This document shows, in pieces, positions 1 through 10,266 of a stretch of DNA of 64,000 nucleotides; position 1 is the stretch's first letter; each line of letters begins with the position of its first letter. The DNA lies in assembly GCF_000143415.4 (NCBI RefSeq), contig NW_003314400.1, forward strand, positions 202,923 through 266,922. Reading direction: 5' to 3'. Made by a program: the position numbers and the translations under genes. This stretch comes from Selaginella moellendorffii (lineage: Eukaryota; Streptophyta; Lycopodiopsida; Selaginellales; Selaginellaceae). The notes beneath the pieces were generated by a model, which was not told where the DNA came from, made no database searches, and was given only the letters and a program-made list of their open reading frames with translations.

Positions 1-850
1 CGACGAGCCTCTTCCCGGGACAAAACCCTAGCTAGATCCCACCTCAAAATGCGCGCCTCGATCGTGACAAGAAGAGGATGAGCAAGCCCGGAAGAGATTC
101 TACCGCGCTGGAGCGTGGATTGGAAGCAAGAAAGGCGGCCTTGGGCCGAAAAGGAAGAAAGCTTTGGAACTAGGCCTAAGAAGAGAAATTTTGGAACGGC
201 CGCCTTGTAAACAACACCTATAGTTATAACAATAGGGCGGCGGTGGTGAAGGTGGTGGCGGTGATGGTGGCGGAGGTGGTGATGGTGGAGGAGGTGAGGG
301 TGGAGATGTGGTGGTGATGGTGACGAGGCAGTGATGGTGACAAGGGTGGTGACAAGTTCTACTGTTCTACCTTGTTGGGTGGCACAAACAAGACCACAAA
401 GAAGATGAGTATTCATTTTATAGGTGGATCTAATGGTTATAGAAAAATAGAAAAAATGATATAAAGGTAATAGAGCATACGTTAAATTGATATAAAAGTC
501 ATCTTTAGGCTGAGACTTTTACGCACGAGTTTCTTGCGAGCGAGTCTTGTTCACAGATAGGGAGAGAGTTTGGTTGGGGGGGCACATCTCTTGAAAAAAT
601 ATATATTGCAGGTGTCCTCAGATTGCTCAACGAGACTAAAAAACCCTGCGCGAGACCATGAGATGGCCACGAGGCAGCAGTATATACTTAGTGGCGCTTC
701 GTGGGAGAGACACGAAAGTCGAAGCACAGAGACGGTGAGGACGGTGAGAGAGAGAGGGGGGGGGGGGGGGCCAAGCTTTGGAACTTGGAGGGATAGACCA
801 AGAGCTTGTAGCAAGTTATCGTTCTAGGGGAATTGCCACCATATAGGTCC
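1..850. other. Upstream intergenic region
   Basis: I see no convincing gene here. A telobox-like AAACCCTA occurs near position 25, a common motif in plant promoters. Positions 760-775 hold a GA-rich run followed by a poly-G tract. The only structured part is a proline-codon block read on the minus strand, listed separately. Confidence 0.5.
235..350 (-). repeat. Inverted fragment of extensin-type SPPPP coding repeat
   Basis: Read on the minus strand, this GGT/GGC-rich stretch translates to SPPPP-type repeats like those of the gene at 882-1625, but in the opposite orientation. It has no start codon, signal peptide or flanking coding sequence, so it looks like an inverted copy of part of the repeat domain rather than a second gene. 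Confidence 0.6.
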
Positions 851-881
851 CGGCTTGCGCAGCTCTGGGGGATTCTGGAGC

Positions 882-1625
882 ATGGTGCGCCCTAGCACTC
901 TGCTCATCCTCTGCTGTGTGGGCTTCCTTCTCTTCCCGATTTTCCAGAGTGTCAATGGAGCTCTAGAACTCATAGACTGCGCACTCAACGAGCAACGCTG
1001 CTGTGCGTTCCCAACAGGTTTGGTTCTCTGGCAATGCTGGGCAAGGATTAGCTACTGGGGAGGCTGCGCTGCACCACCACCACCACGACGTCCTCCATCG
1101 CCATCACCACCACCAGCACGGTCCCCACCTCCACCATCACCCCCACCACTGTCACCACCCCCAACACAGTCCCCACCTCCGCCATCACCTCCGCCACCAT
1201 CTCCACCACCTCCAACACCGTCCCCACCTCCGCCTTCACCTCCTCCGCCATCACCCCCACCACCATCTCCACCACCTCCAACACCGTCCCCACCTCCGCC
1301 TTCACCTCCTCCGCCATCACCCCCACCACCATCTCCACCACCTCCAACACCATCCCCACCTCCACCATCACCTCCACCACCGTCACCACCCCCACCTTCC
1401 CCTCCGCCACCATCACCGCCTCCTCCTCCTTCTCCACCGCCACCATCACCCCCGCCACCGTCGCCTCCGCCGCCATCTCCACCTCCTCCTCCTTCTCCGC
1501 CGCCACCATCACCCCCGCCACCGTCCCCTCCGCCGCCATCTCCACCACCTCCGCCTTCATCGCATTCCCGTCGTGTCTCCATTTCTATGATTGCAGTGAC
1601 TATTATAACATCTCTCTGTTATTAG
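882..1625 (+). CDS. Extensin-like / hydroxyproline-rich cell-wall protein
   Basis: The ATG at 882 opens a 247-residue frame. Residues about 1-27 form a signal peptide with a strongly hydrophobic core (LLILCCVGFLLFPIF). A cysteine-rich segment of about 40 residues follows (CALNEQRCC, LWQCW), then about 150 residues of SPPPP, SPPPPP and TPSPPPP repeats, and a short C-terminal hydrophobic tail after HSRR. In extensins, prolines of SPPPP blocks are hydroxylated and arabinosylated and the protein enters the wall. The repeats lack YXY crosslinking tyrosines, so a chimeric or lectin-like HRGP fits better than a classical crosslinking extensin. The hydrophobic tail could be a weak GPI-anchor signal, which is inference. 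The codon-level repeats make length variation likely. Confidence 0.85.
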   Translation: MVRPSTLLILCCVGFLLFPIFQSVNGALELIDCALNEQRCCAFPTGLVLWQCWARISYWGGCAAPPPPRRPPSPSPPPARSPPPPSPPPLSPPPTQSPPPPSPPPPSPPPPTPSPPPPSPPPPSPPPPSPPPPTPSPPPPSPPPPSPPPPSPPPPTPSPPPPSPPPPSPPPPSPPPPSPPPPPSPPPPSPPPPSPPPPSPPPPPSPPPPSPPPPSPPPPSPPPPPSSHSRRVSISMIAVTIITSLCY

Positions 1626-1705
1626 ATGGCTCATTGGAGCTCCAATTTGTATAGCTGAGAGGTTTCCGTTTCGAGTTGTGAGTCTTTCCTTTGGAATGGA
1701 AATTT

Positions 1706-3109
1706 ATGCACAGGGCCACAGTGAATGCTCTCGCGAGGCTCGTCCAAAATTGCAAGAACTTGGAGGAGGGCCGATGCCTCCACGCCGGGATCAAGCGCAC
1801 CGATCTCTCCCGCGACTCTTACCTCAACAATCTCTTGATCGCGATGTATGGCCGCCATGGCAGCCCCGCGGACGCTCGCGACGTCTTCGACAAGCTTGGA
1901 GCTTCCACCACTATCTTCAGCTGGAACTTGCTCATCACAGCCTTCGTTTCCAGCGGAAAGACCCAAGATGCCGCGGCTGCTTTCTCGCGGATGCCACAGC
2001 ACGACGTTGTCTCGTGGAATGCGGTTCTCTCGGCTTACACCCGATCGGGAAGAACCCCAATGGCTCGCCAACTTTTCGATTCCATGCCACAGAGGAGCGT
2101 TGTGTCGTGGACAACGATGATCACAGCATATACCGAGTCTAGGCATCTTGCCAATGCAAAGGGTTCCTTCTACAAGATGCCTCAGCATAACAAGGTTACG
2201 TTTTGCGTAATGTTGCAAGCTCTCACGCAACACGCTGGGTCTAGTCAAGCTAAAGTCTTGTTTGATGGCATGCAAGAACGAGATAATACAATCTGGAACA
2301 CCGTTCTCAACGCATATGCCTTGGAAGAAAGCCTTGAGCTTGCGGAAGAGATCCTTGCAAAGATGCCTCTACAGTGTAAGTTTTCATGGACAATTATGCT
2401 CTTGGCATATGCCCGCGCCAGCTTACTCGACAAAGCGAAACAACTGTTTGATGTCATGGCCGAGAGAGACGTGGTTTCATGGAACGCATTGATTCAGGCA
2501 AGTGCCGAGAGTGGGCTTCTGGAGAAAGTTGTGATACTCTTTGATCGGGTGCCGCAATGCAACATGTCGTCATGCAACTCGACGCTCGTAGCTTACGTCC
2601 AGTGCGGGTATCTTGATCAAGCACACAAACTCTTCGCGAGGATCCCCGATAGAGATTTAGCGTCCTGGAGCATCATGATCCTCGGGTGTGCTGGAAACCG
2701 GCAGGAGCGACTGGCACTGGAGCACTTCGGTGAGATGCTGCTCGAGGGGATCAAGTGCGACGAGATCACGATGCTGGGGGTCTTGTCAGCGTGCAATCAC
2801 TTGGGCCTAATCCAGGAAGGAGTGAGCTACTTTGTGATGATGGTGGCAGAGCTCGGGATTGATCCGTTCGTGGAGCACTTCAGCAGCCTAGTGGATCTTC
2901 TCGCGAGAGTGGGGCAGCTGAGAGAAGCTCACGACTTGCTGAGAAACATGCCGTTCGTGCCGGATCCAGCGGCGTGCTGCTCCATGCTGGGCGCTTGCAG
3001 GACTCACGGTGATGTGGAGCTGGGAGCTTACACGGCTGCAAACGAGGAGTTTGGGATCGAGCCACACCATCCATCGCCATATCTCTTCCTCTCGAGCATG
3101 AAGCACTGA
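1706..3109 (+). CDS. PLS-class pentatricopeptide repeat protein, E region truncated
   Basis: The frame from the ATG at 1706 encodes 467 residues. From about residue 35 to 400 it is a run of roughly 31-36-residue PPR units, with typical units ending in DVVSWNAVLSAYTRSGR and SVVSWTTMITAY. The C-terminus enters an E-like region (PDPAACCSMLGACRTHGDVELG) but stops at FLSSMKH, before an E+ or DYW domain. PLS-class PPR proteins bind organellar RNA and usually act in C-to-U editing. Without a DYW domain this one would need a partner deaminase or be non-functional. No clear transit peptide is visible. It is intronless, as usual for the family. Whether the early stop is natural or a truncation cannot be settled here. 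Confidence 0.88.
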   Translation: MHRATVNALARLVQNCKNLEEGRCLHAGIKRTDLSRDSYLNNLLIAMYGRHGSPADARDVFDKLGASTTIFSWNLLITAFVSSGKTQDAAAAFSRMPQHDVVSWNAVLSAYTRSGRTPMARQLFDSMPQRSVVSWTTMITAYTESRHLANAKGSFYKMPQHNKVTFCVMLQALTQHAGSSQAKVLFDGMQERDNTIWNTVLNAYALEESLELAEEILAKMPLQCKFSWTIMLLAYARASLLDKAKQLFDVMAERDVVSWNALIQASAESGLLEKVVILFDRVPQCNMSSCNSTLVAYVQCGYLDQAHKLFARIPDRDLASWSIMILGCAGNRQERLALEHFGEMLLEGIKCDEITMLGVLSACNHLGLIQEGVSYFVMMVAELGIDPFVEHFSSLVDLLARVGQLREAHDLLRNMPFVPDPAACCSMLGACRTHGDVELGAYTAANEEFGIEPHHPSPYLFLSSMKH

Positions 3110-3440
3110 GATAGATTCCACAAGCTTAGTAACTGGGATAACAAATTTAGTACCTTAAACCTTAAACGTAAGAAAATCGAAGCTCTTGGCTCCAGGGAGT
3201 TGATACTTTGAAGTGCAACATCACACAAGTCTGCCAACTCTTGGAAGTGAAGCCTGGCTCCAAGTACGAGTGGAAGTATTACACGACAAAAGAAGAGTTC
3301 TCACCTGTACAACTATCTTGTACGAGGTTCTTCTTTGCCATGTATTGTTTTGATGATATCCTGGACTTGGAGAAAGCCAAACCATTCTTTTCCTTTGATC
3401 GAGAAATCTAGCTCCATATCCAGGGCAGCTTCTTTAATAC
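3110..3440. other. Intergenic, no supported gene
   Basis: A 67-codon open frame at 3208-3411 has no recognisable domain. I see no other structure. Confidence 0.5.
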
Positions 3441-4030
3441 ACCGCAGCAGCATTGGTGAATGCCAAGTTCTTGGAGACCTGGATGGAAGCGAAGGTATGG
3501 AGAGGAGCTGTGGATGCAACACGGCAGTGTCGAGAGCCTTTGTGTCTCTTCTCAAGTGGTGCATACAAGAGAATAATTTACACAAGTTCGTTGCGTGCAC
3601 AGTTTTGTTTCCGCGAGGCATCCTAGCTGCGCTGAAGACCAGTTCGTGGGAAACACGATACTACAGGCATATGATCTAGCACATAAGGTGTTTGTGGGCA
3701 TTTGGAACAAAGATCTATTCTCGTGGCCGCAGCTTCTGTGCAGAATGGACAGTTTGCTGAGGCGTTATTGTTGTTTACACGGATCGAGTAAAGTAACTTG
3801 CATCACTGTTGCTTTTTTCTGCTTGTTCTTGCTTGCTTTGGTGAGAAAGATGTTCCAAAAGAAATTGCCACTCACAGACTGATCGAAGAGAGTGAGCTTG
3901 CTTCCAACGAACCCTTGTGCCACTTGCTCCTGAACACCGAGCTTGGGAGACTAGAGGGTGTTTGGGAAATTTTTGAAAAGATGGCAAGCAAGAACGTGAT
4001 CTCTTGGATGTCCATTGTCTCGATTACTTC
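3441..4030 (+). pseudogene. PLS-type PPR pseudogene, 5' part (plus arm of a foldback)
   Basis: Three frames together carry PPR-gene sequence: a start region around SRAFVSLLKWCIQENN, a unit around NKDLFSW, then GEKDVPKEIATHRL, LLNTELGRL and KNVISWMSIVS. The same order is found in the longer copy at 55.99-57.24 kb (minus strand). Multiple frame changes show decay. The sequence switches near 4030 to the reverse complement of its own upstream part, so this is one arm of an inverted repeat. Confidence 0.75.
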
Positions 4031-4460
4031 TGGAAGATCTTTCTCACTAGAGCAAGCAAGAACGAAGCAGAGAAATCAATAGTGATGCAAGTCATCAGAG
4101 ATGTCTTTACTCGATCCAGCTCCATCCGTGTCAACAGCAACAACGCCTCGACAAAATGCTTATTCTGCGCAGAAGCTACGACCACAAGAAGAGATCTCTA
4201 TTCCAGATGCCTGCAAACTGATCAAGTTTGCCTGTAGTATCGTGTTTCGCACAAACTGGTATTCAGCGCAGCCGGGATGCCTTGCGGAAACAAAGCTGTG
4301 CACGCGGCAAATTTGTGCTAAATTATTCTCTTGTATGCACCATTTGAGAAGATACACAAAGGCTCTTGACATTAATGTGTTGACATCCACGGTTCGCAAG
4401 AGATCTCCATACCTTCGCTTCCATCCAGGGCTCCAAGAACTTGGCATTCATAGATGTTGC
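4031..4460 (-). pseudogene. PLS-type PPR pseudogene, 5' part (minus arm of foldback)
   Basis: On the minus strand this segment reads SRAFVYLLKWCIQENNLAQ, then RVHSFVSARHPGCAE, then a degraded PPR unit. It matches the plus arm at 3441-4030 and so forms a head-to-head foldback of the same PPR 5' region. It has lost frame after about 95 residues. Confidence 0.75.
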
Positions 4461-4740
4461 TGCCGTGTGTCGAATCCACTGCAAACTCATCTAGCAGGAT
4501 CTATGTATCTCATGACCAAGGAGCAAGCTCTAAACCCCTTGTAAAGTAGCGACAACTTCTCAGTGAATCCAGGTGCCAGGAATTGCTACATTGACCATGT
4601 GATGAGGAGAATAGCTTTGTAGTCAACCCGATCCAGGAGGTTGTACGGCACATTGTTGACCACGGCTAAATAAGAATATTCTTAAAGGGATTTAGGATCA
4701 ATATAAAAGGGTTTATTCTGCAAAACATTTCTAGGGTTAC

Positions 4741-5681
4741 ATGGCAATAGCTTTTGGACAGTTGGTTGCAAAACTTGAGGCTGAAAGGAAGATTGAAGTT
4801 ATGTGGGATGTTGGTTGTTACTGTAATGCTATCTCACGAAAATTAGTGGAAGAACTCAATATCACAGTGGATATAAATTGGCAAGTTAAGGATTTTAAAT
4901 TCACAGTACAGGGTTGTAAATTCAAAGAAACTTTCACTGCATTACCACTTGTTTCACATAGCAGTGATATAATATTGGGTTCACCATGGATACATCAACA
5001 TTGCCTACAATTAAATTGCAATGATAGTAAAAGTACAATAACATTTGAGATAGATGGTATTGTATATTGTCTTATTGGTGACAATAACTTATCTCGGCCA
5101 AGAAGGTTTAGAAGGATAAATCAACATATATGTAATACGTTTTATGATCTGTATTACCCTGGGAGAATCAATGACTACGAAATCAAAATCGTAATAGATA
5201 ATGGTTGTGACACATCAGCTATATCACTTGATCTTGTCAAGAAACTTGGACTCCCTACAATTCACAGTCACAAGTATTTTGGAATCAGGCCAATTGCAGC
5301 TGATCAATTGGAGGAGGTTATGGAGTTGAGAATTTAGCTTATAACTTGGGAAAGTTTTTTGAAAGAAGAACATTTGATGTTCTTAAAGACTCCTCTGATA
5401 GTATATTTCTTGGGAAAGATTGGCTTGACAAGCACTCAGCAATTATTGACTTTAGAAATCACAATGTTACTTTTAAATGCAGTGAATCAGGTTTGTGGTA
5501 CAGATTTCAATATCCTCATGGTATTTATGAAGTGAGTAAAGATAAATTCAAGGAAGAGATGAATAGCTTGTGTTGGTGCTCCAACACTATAGAAGATCAA
5601 GCTGCAGTAAAACTTTCTAATCCCTATACCTGGAGAATGCCATCTTTTGGAGTCCTCCTGCAATGGTTTAGGTTGAGATGA
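4741..5681 (+). pseudogene. Two-domain retropepsin-like protein, frameshifted copy
   Basis: It encodes the same 313-residue protein as the intact copies at 13989 and 35523, but one base is missing in the GAGGAGG stretch near 5311-5318. This ends the first frame at 5337, after domain 1 and the start of domain 2. The rest of domain 2 (VLKDSSDSIFLGKDWLDKH) continues in another frame from 5346. The sequence is AT-richer than its surroundings. See the entry at 13989 for motifs. Confidence 0.8.
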
Positions 5682-6070
5682 CCAAGGATGACAGACAGAT
5701 AAACCCTATAATAAAAATAATGTGATATATATAAGTCTATAGATTTGCTTAGAGAGAGTGATCTTGGACGCCATCCAAGTCAGGTTGATCTGCCATCAGC
5801 AATGGAATCCAACCGCCCGTTTCTAACGGCTCAGGTCAAGTCAAGCGTAGTCAAACTTCTTCAAAGCTCAAGGAAGAAATATAGCTACGTGACACCTGTC
5901 ATATTCTAATTCCTCCCAGAAATTGTTGATCTTGAGCTTTTCGCTTTTTTCGTTTGTTCTTTGTTGAGTAATGTCTTTGTTAAAAAAACGGTCATTGAAT
6001 AAAAAAGATTGATCGGAGCATCGTCCTTGCAAAGTGAACTTTTGTGCTCCATCAAGATCTCTGCATCAAA
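5682..6070. other. 3' flank of retropepsin-like unit, no gene
   Basis: AT-rich sequence that is conserved behind the other copies of the unit (about 14931-15290 and 36465-36830; diverged at 22620-22850). It merges into sequence resembling the MED16 5' flank. No coding signal is seen. Confidence 0.6.
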
Positions 6071-6074
6071 ATCA

Positions 6075-6350
6075 AGAGATGCAGTTTACACCTCATGCAC
6101 TGGAATACAAAGAGAAAGAGAGTGATGAAAACGAAAACGAAGAAAAGACCATGTTTGAATACCTTGTGTAGGACGGTCTTCCACGACGAAGTTATCACGT
6201 CCCCCTTGGAGCCCATGAAACCTGTGTAGCTTCCCAAGCCAACCGCGGTTTCCACACCGCAAGCAGCGTCTCGCTCCGCAAACCTCCGCTTTCGAGGCCA
6301 CTAATCCATGGGCCTTCCGTGCTTGTCCAGGCTTTCACCGGACATGATTC
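6075..6350 (-). pseudogene. MED16 3'-exon fragment, inverted
   Basis: On the minus strand it encodes RPMD, then WPRKRRF-type sequence and SRRDVITSSWK-like sequence, then keeps the MED16 intron ending in TTTGTATTCCAG and the first codons of the last exon (CMRC). It corresponds to the end of exon 13 and start of exon 14 of the gene at 17392-21601. No start or stop context remains. Confidence 0.8.
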
Positions 6351-6359
6351 TCTTGTTCC

Positions 6360-7440
6360 ATTCTTCGTCTCGGCTCACACCCAAGCCGGGGACTGGAGAT
6401 GACTCTGTCGCTCTTCGCGGGAATGCAGCTGGATGGCGTCACTGCACACAGATGGAGTGCCTGCTCGAGCATTCCAGCTCCAGTGCGGTCGTGAGCACTG
6501 CATCCTCTTCCAGACCACCACTCTTTAGAAGTTCCTGGTAGAGGAGCTTGCCTTGCACTGGAGTGACATGTATGCCAGCTGCGGAGGCCTGGAAACCGCC
6601 GACAGGGACATGGTTTTCAAGGGCGACGTCTCGTGGACTGCGATGATCGCTGGATATGTGCGCAAAGAAAGCCGTGGAGCTCTTCTGGGAGGTGCTGGCA
6701 CACGGCATGATCCCCGGGGCCGTGACGTTTCTCCACTTGTTCTCGGCAGCTTCATGGAGGAGTCGCGGTCGTACCTTTACACGATGCTTGAGGACTACAA
6801 GCTGGTGCCGGAGCTGGATCACCAGGTCTGTGATTGATCGGCTTGCTGGGACGGCTCGACAGGGCCGATGAGCTGCTCCAAACCGGGCCTGGAGGACGCT
6901 GCTTTCGGCTTGCAAGACGCACACAACAAACAAGGATCGAGCGGACCAAGCGGCAAAGAAGAATAACAGCGAGCTCGATCCGGGATGTGCTCCCATCCTC
7001 TCCAACTTAAACACCGATGCCGGGGAATGAAAAGGTGGAAGAAGCAACAGCCGCAGGGCCAGCTCCTCGCTGCTATGATCCTCCAAGCCAGGAAACACGT
7101 AGCGAGCGCAGGAGTATACAAGTTGTGGCGAGAGGAAGGGAGTTGGGATCACGGAGACCAGCAAGCTCGGCCATCGTGGGGTGACGACGATCGAATAGTT
7201 CCACGCAAGACAAAGGTAGAGCTCGATTGCTGGAACGATTGCTACAGGCTGAGGCAGTGGGCTCTGAGGAACAAGAGCTCCTCCTCATCTCACTACTCGC
7301 TGGTGAGCCAGGAGAGCTACTTGAGATCCAACGCCAAGAAGGAGATGGAATTTTCTATGACAAAAAAGAGTCCTCCAAGGAGGAGCTCCAAGAACAGGAT
7401 TTCTTACGAGCCAGAATGTAGCATTATAGAACTTTAAAAA
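6360..7440 (+). pseudogene. PLS-type PPR 3' fragment
   Basis: Split over frames are PPR motifs including MYASCGGLETADRDM, DVSWTAMIAGYVRK and ELDHQVCD, followed by a degraded tail also seen in the copies at 15.6-16.7, 37.2-38.1 and (minus) 12.6-13.7 kb. Relative to the 15.6-kb copy it carries a rearranged segment around 6480-6570. Non-functional. Confidence 0.7.
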
Positions 7441-7444
7441 CCTT

Positions 7445-8110
7445 GCAAGAAATCTTGTGAAGATCACAGAAGAAAAACATAGCGAAGAACTTTACATAGA
7501 ACAAAGTGGTAATTTAGTGAAGAACTTACTAAGATGCGAAGCTCACGGAAGAGAAATACCTACATCCTATTCCAATTCCTCCCCGAAATTGTTGATCTCG
7601 AGCTTTTCTCTTTTCTCGTTTTCGTTCTTTCTCTTCTTTCCTTGTCGAGTATTGTCTCTGTTAGAAAAACGGGCATTGAATGATCGCAGTATGACATCCT
7701 TGTAAATGCTTTTTTTGCTAGAATAGTGTAGCCATCCTGCGCAAATGAGTTGAGAAGTGTTGCTCATGACATGGTGTCGTCCTCGCAAAGAAGTTTCGTG
7801 CTCCATCAAGATCTCTGCACAACGATCGTCGAGCCTGGATTGATCAGTGCGAATCTCGTTCTATCCTATTGAATAGCTTCTTTGCTTCGAGAAAATCTTC
7901 ATATGCCGAAATAATCACATTCCACTACACAGTCACTGATCATTCAAGCATCGCTGATCACGGTGACAATGGCATTGAAGCAAACCACGGAGTTTGATAA
8001 AAACAAGCCTCGTTTCCCGTTTTGGATTTCCCATAGGGTGTTTTGGATTTTGCCACGTGTAACTGGCGGGGTTTTAGGGCTTAGGCGCATTCCCCGGGAA
8101 TCTCTCGCGC
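7445..8110 (+). repeat. Copy of the MED16 5' flanking region
   Basis: It matches the sequence just upstream of the MED16 start at 16690-17391 (GTTGATCTCGAGCTTTTCTC, CGGGGTTTTAGGGCTTAGGC and others). Here it runs into another gene fragment instead of MED16. Further copies lie at 32.1-32.8 kb (minus), 39.7-40.4 kb (plus), about 22.85-23.25 kb (plus) and 24.96-25.45 kb (minus). Confidence 0.75.
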
Positions 8111-8114
8111 ATCT

Positions 8115-8890
8115 CGGTGGTGCGGGCGGAGGATGATCCCCAGGTGCGGTGTGGTTGGATCTTTTCTCTTTTCTGGATTTTCCATGGTAATGTTTGTTCC
8201 AGCCGTGTGCCTGTCAGCATAGCATCTTGTCTCAACTTGCCGCTGGTATGTACACAAGTGCTTATGTTACTTTGCCTGAATTGTCGTATACGTGTGTTGA
8301 CTGAATGCTTTTTCTTCCAGAACTTGGAGAGCATATATCCCGCTTTTGCGCCCTGACGATGCAAACTCGAGATCTTTGCCTCAAGCTCAACTGTGGAAAT
8401 CTGGTGCTGACGCTCCCGCGGCCAAAGCTGCTGTGACTCGGTGGTGCAACACTCATGTTGTTCGCGGCTAGATTGCTCACGCTCGTAGTTTGGCGCGTCT
8501 CAACACATTCGGCTGTGTGAGGATCAAGGACCACTTGGGCGTCATGCAAGACATCGTTTACGTATGTCACATCCGGCTGGAGTTCGTATCAGTATGGTCT
8601 GGTCAGCATCTTAATCGCCAACGACGACGGATGTGCTTGATGTTTCAAGCTCTGTCACGAGAGAAGAAGGCCTTCCCAGCCTCCGGCTCCTTCCAATGAA
8701 TCGTCTCCAAGCGCTGCTGGAGTCGCAGCAAAAGAGGACAAGACATCATGAACCAGTTTTCAATCACAAAGCCAGTAATCTTTCTTTCGCTTTGATATTC
8801 TTCTACTTGAAAGGCTTTTGGACACAGGAGCGGAGAGGCTTCGACGTCTTCGAGTTTAAGAAGCAGGTTCTTCAAGTTTAGCTGCGACAT
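8115..8890 (+). pseudogene. Unidentified spliced gene fragment U, copy 1
   Basis: I do not recognise the family. Recurrent coding-like pieces are NLENIYPAF-type sequence after a CTTCCAG acceptor, an ILIAND-like segment, and NQFSITKP or HEPVFNHKA. Related copies are at 23.25-23.70 kb (plus) and 24.32-24.96 kb (minus). Stops interrupt every frame. It directly follows a copy of the MED16 5' flank, so it may be transcribed from a borrowed promoter (inference). Confidence 0.4.
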
Positions 8891-9330
8891 GGATGAAGTT
8901 TATGAGAGCTGCACGGAATGACAGGACAATATCAGTGGAGCAGGGGGCGGCAAGAAGAAGGAAACGGCGGACCGCCAGCGAAATCTATCTATGACACGAG
9001 CGTAAGAAGTGTGTTAGTCATTGTATTCTAGTTTTTGATTTGATAGAGCTGTGATTTTGCCCAGGCAGCGCCCCCTCCTCGCGGGACAGGTCCTCCCGTG
9101 AGTTTCCTCCACCATCCTTTACAGGACTCGGAGCTCTTTACAGGAGTTCCACAAGGATATTTGCGTACTTAGTGCTTCTCTCGACGCTCACCGGAATCGA
9201 TGCTTTATAGCGTGGGAAAAGGGATGAGCGCACAAAGAACAGGACTGTCCCTCCCCGCGAGCTGCTGCCTGAGCAATCCATTCCCGGAAACTTGACCGAG
9301 ACGCCATCGTCAACATGAAGCGTGGCTCAA
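8891..9330. other. Repeat-derived spacer
   Basis: No gene is seen. Positions 8985-9110 repeat at 23755-23880 (both contain CCGTGAGTTTCCTCCACC), so it belongs to a dispersed duplication. Confidence 0.5.
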
Positions 9331-9369
9331 AGCAAAGCTTGCGTTCGTTCCGTGATCAGCTGGAAAAAA

Positions 9370-10150
9370 ACTGAGCATCAGCACCAGCACCAGCACCAGT
9401 AGCACGAACACCAGCACCAGTTCCGACACCAGCAGCACCTCCAGCACCAACAACGACAACACCACCAACCAGGTATGGCGACAGTTTTTTGATGTCTTCT
9501 CAGCCGAATTCTTATTCAGGAAACCAAGGAGGAGCCAGTTCATACACGTCCTTTGAGACTGGGAAGTGGAAATGCTGGTCAAGGCTATACAGCCGACGAG
9601 GTCTGCGCATTTCTTTTTGTTTTCATTTCCAGAAGCTCACCAGCTTTAACTGCAGGTGAAATATTTATTTCTCTTGTTGTTAGATCTATGCAAGAGAACA
9701 GCGCCGCTTGCTCATCCGTTCCCAAAGTTCCCCGTTGGAGCAAGCAACCCGAGCTTTAGACTACATTACATTGATGGACAGTTCTCGGAGGTCCCCGAGA
9801 TTGTCGAAGCTTCTCTTGGCCGACACATGCAGGTACTAGGGGAAGAAAAAAAAAAACAAATGGTTGGTCTCTTACGAGCTCATGGTTGTTTGCAGAATTT
9901 GCCTCGTCCTCGTGGAGCCGATGCTGCGGGATTCCTCATCGCGGAAGAATGGAACAAGAGAATCATGTCCGGTGGACCTTGGTCCGAGAGACTGGAAAGC
10001 CTGGACAAGCACGAAAGGCCCATGGATTTGTGGCCTCGAAAGCGGAGGTTTGCAGAGCGAGACGCTGCTTGCGGTGTGGAAACCGCGGTTGGCTTGGGAA
10101 GCTACGCAGGTTTCATGGGCTCCAGGCGGGACGTAGTGATCTTATTAGAC
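9370..10150 (+). pseudogene. MED16 C-terminal fragment (plus strand)
   Basis: It matches exons 10-13 of MED16. A degraded Pro/Ala-rich linker is followed by an exon joined by deletion to RLGSGNAGQGYTADE, then the exon with LDLCKRTAPLAHPF, then NLPRPRGADAAG and AEEWNKRIMSGGPWSERLES up to GSRRDV. About 400 nt of exon 11 and part of exon 13 are missing. The match ends abruptly at 10140, where the CaaX-gene segment begins. It mirrors the truncated copy at 28.8-29.4 kb. Confidence 0.85.
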
Positions 10151-10266
10151 TAGAGTTTACTTTTATCCAGATTAAGGTCAAAATAAAGCATTTGATTAGG
10201 TTTGAAAAAAAAAAGGTATATTCTTTTCTTTCCCTGGCTGGGCGGGAAAGCAACGAGAGGAGCGCG

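Larger units (their letters stand above)
4470..8100 (+). repeat. Mosaic repeat unit A, copy 1
   Basis: This block holds, in order, a retropepsin-like ORF, an inverted MED16 3'-exon piece, a PPR 3' piece and a copy of the MED16 5' flank. It recurs in direct orientation at about 13.69-17.39 kb (offset about 9.24 kb), and its first two thirds recur at about 35.2-37.8 kb. The start of the retropepsin ORF (4741, 13989, 35523) anchors the alignment. Confidence 0.8.

Noticed and set aside
1003-1590. His-rich ORF on the plus strand and Gly/Asp- and Val/Met-rich ORFs on the minus strand over the extensin repeat
   Set aside because: They are other-frame readings of the CCA/TCA codon repeat. Their composition is dictated by the repeat, and none has a signal or domain.
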